Assembly: GCA_021850085.1 (NCBI GenBank)
Contig: JAJZRZ010000006.1
Coordinates: 1 to 20,080, forward strand
Reading direction: 5' to 3'
Origin: Actinomycetes bacterium
GTDB lineage: Bacteria; Actinomycetota; Coriobacteriia; Anaerosomatales; Anaerosomataceae
DNA: 20,080 bases
Shown in pieces: positions 7,699-15,004 of the stretch (position 1 is the first letter of the stretch; every line of letters begins with the position of its first letter). A program made the position numbers and the translations under genes. The notes below the pieces were generated by a model. That model saw only the letters and a list, made by a program, of their open reading frames with translations. It was not told the origin of the DNA and made no database searches.

Positions 7699-8238
7699 AT
7701 GCAGATGACCGTGAAGGGCCGTCACATGGATGTCACCCCCGCCATCCGCGAGTATGCGGAGGAGAAGGTGGGGCGCGTCGCCAAGATCCTGAACCACATG
7801 CTGATGAGCGCCGAGGTGGAGCTCTACACCGAGCGCAACCGCTCGATCGAGAAGGCCCAGGTCGCAGAGGTCACGGTTTACACGAAGGGTCACGTCATCC
7901 GAGCGAAGGAATCCGCGCACGATCTCTACGCGGCCATCGACCTCGTGAGCGAGAAGCTCGAAAGCCAGGTGCGGAAGTTCAAGTCCAAGCTCATCGATCG
8001 CCACACCAAGGGTCCTTCGATGGCGCAGGTGGCCGAGATTGCTGACCAGGTGACCAGCGAGCCGAGCATCGTCAAGACAAAACGTCTGGCCAGCAAGCCG
8101 ATGAGCACTGACGAGGCGATCTTGCAGATGGAGCTGCTCGGACACGACTTCTTCGTCTTCCGCTCGGAGGATATGGAGGGCACCAACGTGCTGTACCGTC
8201 GCAACGACGGCGATTACGGGTTGATCACCTCGGCGTGA
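7699..8238 (+). CDS. hpf: Ribosome hibernation promoting factor, long form
   Basis: The product is 179 residues. The N-terminal domain (1 to ~105) has the HPF/RaiA pattern MTVKGRHMDVTPAIREYAEEKVGR and later HVIRAKESAHDLYAAIDLVSEKLESQVRK. After a linker, the C-terminal dimerisation domain (~120-179) has VKTKRLASKPMSTDEAILQMELLGHDFFVF and a final YRRNDGDYGLI. Long HPF binds the 30S subunit and dimerises 70S ribosomes into inactive 100S particles in stationary phase or stress. The ATG at 7699 has AAGGAGG 6 bases upstream, favoured over the ATG at 7669. A small 5-bp hairpin (CCCGG-atcg-CCGGG) lies in the gap before it. A strong terminator follows. In many Firmicutes this gene lies between comF and secA; here it lies between unrelated transporters. 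Confidence 0.95.
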   Translation: MQMTVKGRHMDVTPAIREYAEEKVGRVAKILNHMLMSAEVELYTERNRSIEKAQVAEVTVYTKGHVIRAKESAHDLYAAIDLVSEKLESQVRKFKSKLIDRHTKGPSMAQVAEIADQVTSEPSIVKTKRLASKPMSTDEAILQMELLGHDFFVFRSEDMEGTNVLYRRNDGDYGLITSA

Positions 8239-8258
8239 TGCGTCGGATAGGCCGCGAG

Positions 8259-8294
8259 ACGGCACCTCCTTGAACGCGAAGGGGTGCCGTTTTC
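8259..8294 (+). terminator. Rho-independent terminator after hpf
   Basis: ACGGCACC (8259-8266) pairs with GGTGCCGT (8283-8290), and the last T begins a TTTT run (8290-8293). It lies 20 bases after the hpf stop and ends the upstream transcription unit before the phn promoter. Confidence 0.85.
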
Positions 8295-8309
8295 CTTGCT
8301 CGGAAGCCA

Positions 8310-8340
8310 TTGACCAGCGGCCGGCGTCAATGTGTATAGT
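8310..8340 (+). promoter_or_regulatory. Promoter of the phnDCE-type operon
   Basis: TTGACC (8310-8315, 5 of 6) and TATAGT (8335-8340, 5 of 6) have a 19-base spacer. It follows the hpf terminator and lies 40 bases before the receptor start, so the importer is an independent unit. I see no clear Pho-box direct repeat in this short stretch. Confidence 0.6.
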
Positions 8341-8380
8341 ATTGGCACAACTGATAAGGCAACTAAGGAGTGCTGATACG

Positions 8381-9289
8381 ATGCATCGATTCCTGCGGGT
8401 CCTGACGCTGGTCATGGTGGTCGTCCTCGGTCTCGTCACACTCGGGGGTTGCGATACGGACGCCACCACCTCTGGCGAGTCGGCACAGGAGAACGCTCCG
8501 CTGCGCGTGGGGCTCATCCCGAACATCGCTCCGGAGGAACAGAAGGCGAAGTACGAGCCCCTGAAGGAGTATCTGGAAGACGCACTCGATCGGCCGGTCG
8601 AGCTGTTCGTCGCCACGAACTATGCGGGCGTCGTGCAGGCCATGGTGTCCGGCCACCTCGACCTCGCCTATTTCGGGGGTGTCACGTACGCCCAGGCTTT
8701 GCAGCAGGTGGACTTGGAGCCGATCGTCACGGAGATAGATGCCGAGACCGGCACCCAAGAGTATTACAGCGTGATCATCGCCGGGGTCGACAGTGGCGTG
8801 GAGAGCTTGGCTGACCTCGACGGCAAGGACTTTGCGTTCGGCGATCCCGCTTCGACCTCGGGTTCGCTGTACCCGCGCAAGATGTTGGCACAGGCTGGTT
8901 ACGACTGGCGACAGGATTTCGACCCCATCGCTGAGATCCTTTACTCAGGCGGACACGACGCGACGGCCAAGGCTGTGGAGAGCGGGACCGTGGCCGCGGG
9001 AGGTGTCGAGGGGCGGATCCTTGCCCGTTTGGTGGCCGACGGCAAGGTTGATGGTTCGCGCCTCAAGGTGATCGAGCGCACCCTCGTACAGGGGTATCCG
9101 TGGTGCGCCGTGGGCTCGATGGATCCCGGTCTGAAAGCAGAGATCCAAGAGGCGTTTCTCGCCATCGACGATCCTGCGCTGCTCGACCTGCTTCGCGCGC
9201 GCGGCTACGTTGCGGTGGACTCGGACGACTACGCCGAGCTTCGGCAGGATGCCAAGGAGTTCGGGCTGCTCAATCCGGAGGACGAGTGA
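8381..9289 (+). CDS. phnD: Phosphonate/phosphite ABC transporter substrate-binding lipoprotein (PhnD family)
   Basis: The product is a 302-residue lipoprotein with a hydrophobic signal (FLRVLTLVMVVVLGLVTLGG) and Cys24 in the lipobox LGGC. The mature part has the phosphonate-binding family pattern: LRVGLIPNIAPEEQKAKYEP, YLEDALDRPVELFVATNYAG, GHLDLAYFGGVTYAQAL, then GKDFAFGDPASTSGSLYPR and SGGHDATAKAVESGTVAAG. The SGGHDA and DPASTSGS segments are typical ligand contacts in PhnD/PtxB-like proteins. It would capture phosphonate, phosphite or a related phosphorus compound outside the membrane. The ATG at 8381 has AAGGAG 10 bases upstream and begins the signal peptide. The stop overlaps the ATPase start. 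No C-P lyase or phosphite dehydrogenase gene is in the window, so the ligand is unresolved. Confidence 0.9.
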   Translation: MHRFLRVLTLVMVVVLGLVTLGGCDTDATTSGESAQENAPLRVGLIPNIAPEEQKAKYEPLKEYLEDALDRPVELFVATNYAGVVQAMVSGHLDLAYFGGVTYAQALQQVDLEPIVTEIDAETGTQEYYSVIIAGVDSGVESLADLDGKDFAFGDPASTSGSLYPRKMLAQAGYDWRQDFDPIAEILYSGGHDATAKAVESGTVAAGGVEGRILARLVADGKVDGSRLKVIERTLVQGYPWCAVGSMDPGLKAEIQEAFLAIDDPALLDLLRARGYVAVDSDDYAELRQDAKEFGLLNPEDE

Positions 9290-10038
9290 GCGGTCCGCTG
9301 ACCGCGATCGGGCTGGATTACTCATATCCCTCCCGTGACCGCGTGCTGCGCGGAGTTGGGTTCTCTGTCCGTCCAGGAGAGGCTGTCGCGGTCATCGGTC
9401 CGAGCGGAGCCGGCAAGTCGACCCTGTTGAGATTGCTTGCGCGCCTTGCCAGGCCGAGTGCGGGCCGAGTCACGCTCGGGGACGTCGATTTGCACGACAC
9501 CTCTCAATCGCATGCACTGCGGGGTGCGATCGGCTACGTGCATCAGCAGCATGGCCTTCCCGCAACCGTCTCGGTTGCCATGGCAGTGTTGGGTGGCCGG
9601 ATGCACGCATGGAGTCCGGCCAAGGTGTTCGCCGCGGCCGCCATCGGACCGACCAGCGCCGAGACCGAGCGTGTTGGCGCCGTGCTTCGCAGGGTCGGTC
9701 TCGAGGGAAGGGAGTTCGATCACGTCGGTGAGTTGAGCGTGGGTCAGCGTCAACGGGTCGCTATCGCGCGCACCCTCCTCCAGGCGCCTCAGCTCATCGT
9801 CGCCGACGAACCGGTGGCCTCGGTCGATCCGACGACTGCCGACAACGTGTTGCGATTGCTCGCTGGCGAGGCGGAGCGCGGCGCCATCGTGCTCTGCTCG
9901 GTCCATGATGTCGATAAGGCGCGCCGGCACTTCCGGCGCGTCATCGCGCTCAGAGAGGGCGCACTCGTTTACGACGGGGCGCATGACGATCTGACCGCAG
10001 TCCATGTCACCGAGGTATACGATGGGTGCCTCGCGTGA
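9286..10038 (+). CDS. phnC: Phosphonate/phosphite ABC transporter ATP-binding protein
   Basis: The 250-residue ATPase starts at a GTG at 9286 overlapping the receptor stop (GTGA), with GGAGG 4 bases upstream. It has Walker A GPSGAGKST (38-46), a Q-loop in GYVHQQHGLP, signature LSVGQRQRVAIARTLLQ, Walker B LIVADEPVASVDP and a switch His in CSVHDVDKARRHF. The signature has Val where LSGGQ is usual, which is tolerated in some families. PhnC identity rests on position between PhnD-like and PhnE-like genes. It energises phosphonate/phosphite uptake on the inner face of the membrane. Confidence 0.88.
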   Translation: MSGPLTAIGLDYSYPSRDRVLRGVGFSVRPGEAVAVIGPSGAGKSTLLRLLARLARPSAGRVTLGDVDLHDTSQSHALRGAIGYVHQQHGLPATVSVAMAVLGGRMHAWSPAKVFAAAAIGPTSAETERVGAVLRRVGLEGREFDHVGELSVGQRQRVAIARTLLQAPQLIVADEPVASVDPTTADNVLRLLAGEAERGAIVLCSVHDVDKARRHFRRVIALREGALVYDGAHDDLTAVHVTEVYDGCLA

Positions 10039-10853
10039 AGCCTCGGCCGCTCACGCGCCTGATGTGGCCCTCGGCTCTGTTAGTGGTCCTCGCGTGGGCC
10101 GCTCACAGCACCGAGGTGAGTATCGGCGGATTGTTCGGTGCTGAGGGCCGTGCGCAGATGGGCAGGTTCATCGGGGGCCTCTTTCCGCCGGAACTCTCAC
10201 CCGACTACCTGTTCGGTCTCGTCGGACCAGCGATCGAGACGGTCCAGATGTCGCTTCTGGGGGCCGTCTTCGGGGCGATGATCGCGGCCCCGCTCGCGGC
10301 CGTCGCCATGCGTGCCCCCGGTCTCGACCACGCGGGCGCGAGAGGCTGGCGTGCGCATGCCCGTGCTCTTGCGTATGGAACTGCTCGCGGGATACTGAAT
10401 GTGATGCGGACCATTCCGGATCTCGTCTGGGCGCTCATGTTCATTGCAGCGGTGGGACTCGGCCCGTTCTCCGGCGTGCTTGCGCTCACCGTCCACAGCG
10501 CCGGACTGCTGGGCAAGCTCTATTCCGAAGCCCTCGAATCCGTCGATCTGGCCCCTGTCCATTCGCTGCAGGCGGCAGGCGTCGGCGCTGTCGGGGTCCT
10601 CGTGTGGGGCGTTCTCCCGCAGGCGGCGGGACCGCTCATCTCCGTGACCCTTTACCAGTGGGAGTGCAACATACGTGCGGCCATGGTACTCGGGTTCGTG
10701 GGCGCGGGAGGACTCGGTCAGCGCATCGACCTGGCCATGCGGCTGTTCCGCTACGAAGAGATGCTGACGCTGCTCGCGGTCCTGCTACTTCTTGTCACTG
10801 CTGTCGATCGCTTGAGTGCGGCGATTCGAGGACGCCTCGTCCGGAGCCTGTGA
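10026..10853 (+). CDS. phnE: Phosphonate/phosphite ABC transporter permease
   Basis: This is a 275-residue polytopic permease. After a first helix (MWPSALLVVLAWAAHS) and a loop, the core follows PhnE closely: AIETVQMSLLGAVFGAMIAA, then RTIPDLVWALMFIAAVGLGP, SAGLLGKLYSEALESVD, the EAA-like loop SLQAAGVGAVGVLVWGVLPQ, YQWECNIRAAMVLGFVGAGG and a final LLLLVTAVDRLSAAIRGRL. The start is uncertain: the GTG at 10026 has GAGG about 10 bases upstream, while the GTG at 10035 makes a GTGA overlap with the phnC stop. Either choice changes only three residues. It is the last gene of a tightly overlapping three-gene importer. Confidence 0.9.
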   Translation: MPRVKPRPLTRLMWPSALLVVLAWAAHSTEVSIGGLFGAEGRAQMGRFIGGLFPPELSPDYLFGLVGPAIETVQMSLLGAVFGAMIAAPLAAVAMRAPGLDHAGARGWRAHARALAYGTARGILNVMRTIPDLVWALMFIAAVGLGPFSGVLALTVHSAGLLGKLYSEALESVDLAPVHSLQAAGVGAVGVLVWGVLPQAAGPLISVTLYQWECNIRAAMVLGFVGAGGLGQRIDLAMRLFRYEEMLTLLAVLLLLVTAVDRLSAAIRGRLVRSL

Positions 10854-10890
10854 CGTGCTGTGGCCGAGGAGCCGGCCGGCTGTTTGAATG

Positions 10891-10919
10891 TTGACAGGCC
10901 ATGACCGCACGCCTACTGT
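10891..10919 (+). promoter_or_regulatory. Near-consensus promoter before the unknown repeat protein
   Basis: A perfect TTGACA (10891-10896) is followed after exactly 17 bases by TACTGT (10914-10919, 4 of 6). It lies 71 bases before the ATG at 10991. A 12-bp palindrome AGCCGGCCGGCT (10870-10881) sits just upstream and could be an operator for a dimeric protein. This is the best sigma-70-type promoter in the window and marks the start of the signalling block. Confidence 0.7.
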
Positions 10920-10990
10920 GACGAAGAGTGACCTGGCTCACACTATTCATCGCAGTAACGAACGAAGCTTGCATCACGCAGGGAGCCGGA

Positions 10991-11656
10991 ATGGAGCACC
11001 TGATCTCCAGTGCGCTCATCGGAGAGATCGAAGAGGCCCTAGCGCAGGTCTCCGAGATTCGTGCGGCCCGCATCGTGACGTCTCCGGCGGGCACCATCGA
11101 CGAGATCCATGTCCTCGCGTTGCCATCCAAGGCGCCGAAACAGCTGGTGCGGGATATCGAATCGACGCTGATGGCTGCATTCGGCATTGCCATCGATCAC
11201 AAGAAGATATCCATCGCGCAGCTCGGCCACGAGAGCCTTCCGAGTGCGGTCGGATCTGGGAACGTTCATGCCCGGGCGCAGATCAGCAGCATCAACGCTG
11301 AAGTCTCCGGTGTCTACGTGAACATGAGCGTTGCCCTCGAGCTTGAAGGGGAAATCTTCACGGGTAAGGCGACAGGTCCTGCGAGTCGCACAGGGAGAGA
11401 CCGCTTGGTCGCCGAGGCCACGCTTGATGCGATTGCTCAGTACCTGCAGGGGGCGTTCGCGTTCGCGCTCGAAGATGTGCAGATTCTGCGTCTCGGTCGA
11501 GAGAGCATCGCGGTTTCGTGCGTAGTGCTGGTGACCTCACTGGGGGAGCAGGCCTTCGCCGGCTCGGCACTCGTCCGACAAAACGAGAAAGACTCAATCG
11601 TCCGAGCTACGCTTGATGCGATCAACAGGCGGCTCGGCTTCTTGACAACCTCATAG
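10991..11656 (+). CDS. Unrecognised protein with internal tandem repeat
   Basis: The 221-residue product is not recognised by name. The ATG at 10991 has GGGAG 5 bases upstream. It has no signal peptide or membrane helix, so it should be cytosolic. The N-terminal unit (1-77) reads as an alpha/beta domain with IRAARIVTSPAGTIDEIHVL, then APKQLVRDIESTLMAAFGI and IDHKKISIAQL. The rest holds two copies of a unit of about 45 residues (109-153 and 174-216). Each has beta-strand-like residues, GE..F.G.A, and then a helix ending in ATLDAIAQYL or ATLDAINRRL. A 14-base identical stretch, ACGCTTGATGCGAT, occurs at 11420 and 11609 in the two copies. The repeat loosely recalls the regulatory domain of LeuA-type enzymes, which is only an impression. 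It is followed by a micropeptide ORF and an HD-GYP gene, which hints at a signalling role. Confidence 0.8.
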   Translation: MEHLISSALIGEIEEALAQVSEIRAARIVTSPAGTIDEIHVLALPSKAPKQLVRDIESTLMAAFGIAIDHKKISIAQLGHESLPSAVGSGNVHARAQISSINAEVSGVYVNMSVALELEGEIFTGKATGPASRTGRDRLVAEATLDAIAQYLQGAFAFALEDVQILRLGRESIAVSCVVLVTSLGEQAFAGSALVRQNEKDSIVRATLDAINRRLGFLTTS

Positions 11657-11753
11657 AGACCCAGTTTGGGCCAACGCCGTGAGAACCGGTACGAACACTG
11701 TCGGCCAACTATCGAGCGGAGCGGACAGGGTTCTTCCATCACTAGCGGGGTGG

Positions 11754-11785
11754 GAGAAGACACCACTGAGACAGGGGGTCTTCTC
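11754..11785 (+). promoter_or_regulatory. Hairpin just upstream of the micropeptide start
   Basis: GAGAAGAC (11754-11761) pairs perfectly with GTCTTCTC (11778-11785), and GTG/CAC extends it past a bulged base. The SD-like run AGGGGG (11773-11778) lies in the loop and first stem base. The stem ends 2 bases before the ATG at 11788. No T-run follows, so a terminator is unlikely. It may control ribosome access to the micropeptide; this is inference. Confidence 0.5.
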
Positions 11786-11787
11786 AC

Positions 11788-11862
11788 ATGAAGCGAATCG
11801 CTGTTCTGTTTGCCTCTCTCGCTGCTCTCGTCATGGGCGGCGGGGCGATGTGGAGAATGTAG
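11788..11862 (+). CDS. Possible 24-residue hydrophobic micropeptide
   Basis: The frame encodes a basic start (MKRI), a hydrophobic stretch AVLFASLAALVMGGGA and a short tail MWRM. An AGGGGG run lies 9 bases upstream of the ATG. The shape is that of a minimal signal peptide or a single-helix membrane peptide. Small peptides of this kind in actinobacteria and clostridia include leader peptides, precursors of secreted signals, and toxin or membrane regulators. It has no Cys, so a cyclic thiolactone autoinducer is not supported. It lies 43 bases before the HD-GYP gene, which lacks a strong ribosome binding site, so translational coupling is possible. At this length chance cannot be excluded. Confidence 0.45.
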   Translation: MKRIAVLFASLAALVMGGGAMWRM

Positions 11863-11905
11863 CCTTTCCGATCCAGCGGCGTTGGCTCAAGCGTTTGGCG
11901 GTCTC

Positions 11906-13171
11906 ATGAGAAATCTTCCAGCTCGCTACAAGGCGTACGTCATCGTGCTAACCGCGGTCGCCATCGCTCTATTGGCGCTGGAGCTGCGGGAAGATGTGCT
12001 GTGGCCTTCATGGGTGCAGCTCGCTTCGTTCGCGATAATGACGCTTGTGGCGGAGACCGTCGCCTTCAGCGTGCCACTTGCGGGGTCCGTGTCGCTCGCG
12101 TTTTCCATCAACTTCGCTGTCCTGCTTCTCGGCGGAGGGTTGCCCGCAGTTGCGGTTGCGTCAGTCGGCGTCACGGTTGCAGACATCAGAGCCAGAAAGT
12201 CGCCCTGGATCATACTTTTCAACATGGCCCAGTTCACAGTAGCGGTGCTGGTTGCGAGCAATCTGCTCACGCTTTGCGGTGTGCCACCTGTCCTTTCATG
12301 GAATGCGGTTCCGGAAACGTCTCGCTTGTTGTTTGGGTGGAGCGTGAGCGCCGTAGGCCTCTCTGCGTCAAATCTCCTCATGGTCAGCTGTGGAATTGCG
12401 TTGGCGAGAAACATCACAATCCGCGAAGTCATCGAGACCCAGCAGGTGTCCGCCTTCACTGCGAGCATGGTGGTGATGGGTCTTCTCGGCATGCTGCTCG
12501 CAGTGACGGCAGATACCATTGGGCTGCTCGGGGTGGCGCTGCTTCTCGTACCCTTCCTCGCAGCACGGAGAACCTTTCGCGTGTACGTCGAGCTGTCGCA
12601 GGCATTCGCAGACACAGTGAGATCTCTGGTGGCAGCCATAGAGGTAAAGGATCCGTATACGCGCGGACACTCCGAACGCGTCGCCATGTACGCGAGAAGG
12701 CTTGCTGAAGCGCTGCGCCTGTCGCGCACCGAACTCGACGTGCTGGAGAGAGCGGCACTGCTTCACGACGTTGGCAAGATTGGCGTGAGTCTGCAGACAC
12801 TAACCTCCCCCGAACAGTTGACTGCGGAAGAGGTCCACGCGGTTCGCCAGCATCCATCGCTGGGAAGTCAGCTTGTGGGGGATGTAGAGTTCTTGGCCGA
12901 CATCGTCCCGATAATCCGGCATCATCATGAACGCGTCGACGGCACTGGTTATCCCGATGGCCTTTCAGCTGAGGACATCCCGAGACTCGCTCGTGTGTTG
13001 GCAGTTGCCGATGCCTACGATGCCATGACCTCTAATCGCGCGTATCGATTGGGCATGTCACCTGAGGAGGCGCTTACCGAAATGGAGCGGGTTGCCGGCA
13101 CACAATTGGACCGACATCTGGCTGACGCATTCGTCAGCATGATTCGCAATGAGATCCGGGGACTCGCGTGA
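11906..13171 (+). CDS. Membrane-bound HD-GYP phosphodiesterase
   Basis: The product is 421 residues. The N-terminal ~220 residues form six or seven membrane helices, beginning YVIVLTAVAIALLALEL, without a recognisable ligand motif (MASE-like sensor). The C-terminal HD-GYP domain (~235-415) keeps the metal and catalytic motifs: H255 in GHSERV, H287-D288 in LLHDVGKIG, HHHE at 339-342 and DGTGYP at 345-350, then VADAYDAMTSNRAYR. Such domains hydrolyse cyclic di-GMP, or in some cases other cyclic dinucleotides, in the cytoplasm. The start at ATG 11906 precedes a basic N-terminus (MRNLPARYK) and the first helix; only a weak GGCGG is upstream. The stop overlaps the GTG of the next gene, showing tight co-expression with its degenerate paralogue. 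Confidence 0.92.
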   Translation: MRNLPARYKAYVIVLTAVAIALLALELREDVLWPSWVQLASFAIMTLVAETVAFSVPLAGSVSLAFSINFAVLLLGGGLPAVAVASVGVTVADIRARKSPWIILFNMAQFTVAVLVASNLLTLCGVPPVLSWNAVPETSRLLFGWSVSAVGLSASNLLMVSCGIALARNITIREVIETQQVSAFTASMVVMGLLGMLLAVTADTIGLLGVALLLVPFLAARRTFRVYVELSQAFADTVRSLVAAIEVKDPYTRGHSERVAMYARRLAEALRLSRTELDVLERAALLHDVGKIGVSLQTLTSPEQLTAEEVHAVRQHPSLGSQLVGDVEFLADIVPIIRHHHERVDGTGYPDGLSAEDIPRLARVLAVADAYDAMTSNRAYRLGMSPEEALTEMERVAGTQLDRHLADAFVSMIRNEIRGLA

Positions 13172-14355
13172 GCCATGGAGTCGCGCGACGCGTCATCCCG
13201 ACGCTGCTGCTCCTAGCGGGAGGCATTGCCGTAGCGTCGGTTGTGCGTGCATCGTCAACGACTCCGGGCTTCAGCTGGCAGTCCCTCGCCGCGTTCACAG
13301 CGGCCTTTCTTGTCGCGTTGCTGCTGGTCGTGCGTCTGCCGAAGGGGGATGAGGCGCACGTCACACTCATGGTTTCGCTGACGGCGGTGATCGTTCTTGA
13401 CGTGTTCTCCGCGATGCTCGCCTCTGTCTTGGCTGGAAGTCTCTATTTGCTTGGGAAGCGGGCCCACGCCAAGACCCCAGTCCTCCCAGACGTCTTGGAG
13501 ATTGGCCGCTCGGTTGCGGCTATCGGACTCATGGCGGCATGGCAGCAGCCGCTCCTCCCGATGCTCACAGCAACGGCGGCGACAGGCCAGACGGTGTGGT
13601 GGATTCTGCTGGCCGGAGTCACGTACGCCGCTCTCGATCTCATGACTCTGGCGATCTTACAGCATTCACCGCGCAGTACGTTCGGCCTAATCCAGGAACT
13701 GTGGCGCCCTCTCGGTATGGTGTATCTCGTGCATATAGCCATGGCTACGGTTGTCGTGCGACTCTACTACGCGCCCGGCGCCTGGGTCTTTCCCATTGGC
13801 CTCCTGCTCACACTGATACTTCAAAACAGCTTCAATCAGTACCTGCGCATTCGCCGTGCGTATGGGGAAACCATTGACGCCTTAGCCCATGCCGCAGAGC
13901 TTGATCGTCCCGGTGATTCGGGTCACTCGCGGCGCGTCAGCGACCTGTCGGTGGCTGTTGGACGCAGACTACGCTTGGCGAATCGCGATCTGGAGCAACT
14001 CGGCTTGGCCGGTCTGCTTCACGAGATCGGCAGGATTGGCGACCGGAGTGAGGAGGGCACCGATGAGCATGATCGCAGAGGCGCAGAAATCGCGGCATCA
14101 GTCCCCCTTTTAGAGTCCGTCGCTCACTTCGTCTACTGGGAAGGCGGGGCATCCACTGAGCCGATTGGTCGCACGATCGTGCGGCTGGTCTCTCGGTATG
14201 ACCGCATGAATGCGCGGCTCGGTGCCCCGGACGCGATTCGCGCGGTGAGGGAATCGATCGATGGGCTGACCGGACAAGAGGAACGGGTCATCGATGCACT
14301 GGAGGATGTGGTTGTCGCTCGCGCGACATCTTCAGGTCCGGGTGTTGTTGGATGA
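13168..14355 (+). CDS. Membrane HD-domain protein, probably catalytically inactive
   Basis: The 395-residue product has the same design as the preceding gene: an N-terminal membrane region of about six helices (from VIPTLLLLAGGIAVASVV to WVFPIGLLLTLIL) and a C-terminal HD-like domain. The domain keeps H253 in SGHSRRV and the outline of the central motif, but HDVGKIG is changed to HEIGRIG (H285-E286). The HHHERxDGxGYP stretch is replaced by HFVYWEGGASTEP (from residue 320). The DAYDAMTSNRAYR segment is reduced to SRYDRMNARLG. Most metal ligands and the GYP motif are therefore missing, and phosphodiesterase activity is unlikely. It may sense or bind rather than cleave, perhaps pairing with the active paralogue. 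The GTG start overlaps the upstream stop (GTGA), and its own stop overlaps the next ATG (ATGA). Confidence 0.85.
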   Translation: MSHGVARRVIPTLLLLAGGIAVASVVRASSTTPGFSWQSLAAFTAAFLVALLLVVRLPKGDEAHVTLMVSLTAVIVLDVFSAMLASVLAGSLYLLGKRAHAKTPVLPDVLEIGRSVAAIGLMAAWQQPLLPMLTATAATGQTVWWILLAGVTYAALDLMTLAILQHSPRSTFGLIQELWRPLGMVYLVHIAMATVVVRLYYAPGAWVFPIGLLLTLILQNSFNQYLRIRRAYGETIDALAHAAELDRPGDSGHSRRVSDLSVAVGRRLRLANRDLEQLGLAGLLHEIGRIGDRSEEGTDEHDRRGAEIAASVPLLESVAHFVYWEGGASTEPIGRTIVRLVSRYDRMNARLGAPDAIRAVRESIDGLTGQEERVIDALEDVVVARATSSGPGVVG

Positions 14356-14918
14356 TAGTCGTGGAAGCTTTGATGATAGGGCTGTTAGCGGCGCTTGTCG
14401 CTGGCGGTCGGATACGCAACTTAGCCAGCGAGAGACTCTGGGCAGAAGGGATCCTGCTCATAGTGCTCCCGTTCCAGATCATCTGGCCGCTAGCCACACA
14501 ACATTTCGGGATTCGGTGCACATGGAGCGTCGCAGCATGGTTGCTCATGATGCTGGTCCTGTTCCTTGTGCTCGTAGCCAATTCACCGCGCCGAGTGATG
14601 TTACTTGTCGCTGCGCTCGGAGTGGCGGCTAACATGCTCGTTATCGGGTTGAACGGCGCCATGCCGGTCAGCATCAGCGCCATCTCGGAGATTGGCGCAA
14701 CCCGCTCTTCGGCTCGTGCCCTGTTGGCGCAAGACTGCCTCTATCGAGAGCTGAGCGAGGATACGGCGGTCCCGTTTCTTGCGGATGTCATCCCCATTCC
14801 TGGACCCCGTTGGCAGCGAAGTGTCGTCAGTGTTGGTGATTTGTTGCTGGCTGTGGGCCTGGGGGGGTGGATATTCGTCGCGTGCCGCGACCATCGGTCC
14901 GAGGGAATCCGCCGATAA
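14352..14918 (+). CDS. DUF5317-like small membrane protein
   Basis: The 188-residue membrane protein starts at an ATG overlapping the preceding stop (ATGA). It has about five hydrophobic segments: VVEALMIGLLAALVAGG, LLIVLPFQIIWPLA, AWLLMMLVLFLVLVA, VMLLVAALGVAANMLVIGL and VGDLLLAVGLGGWIFVA. The ordered features GLNGAMPVS, LPFLADVIPIPGP (here VPFLADVIPIPGP) and SVVSVGDLLLAVGL fit what I recall of the DUF5317 family of Firmicutes and Actinobacteria. The function of that family is unknown. Its place in an overlapping set with two HD proteins suggests that it works with them at the membrane. Confidence 0.72.
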   Translation: MIVVEALMIGLLAALVAGGRIRNLASERLWAEGILLIVLPFQIIWPLATQHFGIRCTWSVAAWLLMMLVLFLVLVANSPRRVMLLVAALGVAANMLVIGLNGAMPVSISAISEIGATRSSARALLAQDCLYRELSEDTAVPFLADVIPIPGPRWQRSVVSVGDLLLAVGLGGWIFVACRDHRSEGIRR

Positions 14919-15004
14919 CTCGAGAAGAGGTATTGCGTGTCGCCCAGATGTGCGATGCAATTCTCCATAACCTCAGAGGTCTCCAGCCAAGTCAGGGGGG
15001 CATC

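Noticed and set aside
10870..10881. Palindrome AGCCGGCCGGCT as a terminator for phnE
   Set aside because: It leaves only a four-base-pair stem with a four-base loop and has just three Ts after it; an operator is more plausible.
11788..11862. Micropeptide as a cyclic thiolactone autoinducer precursor
   Set aside because: It has no Cys or Ser suitable for ring formation in its tail, and no AgrB-like processing gene is nearby.
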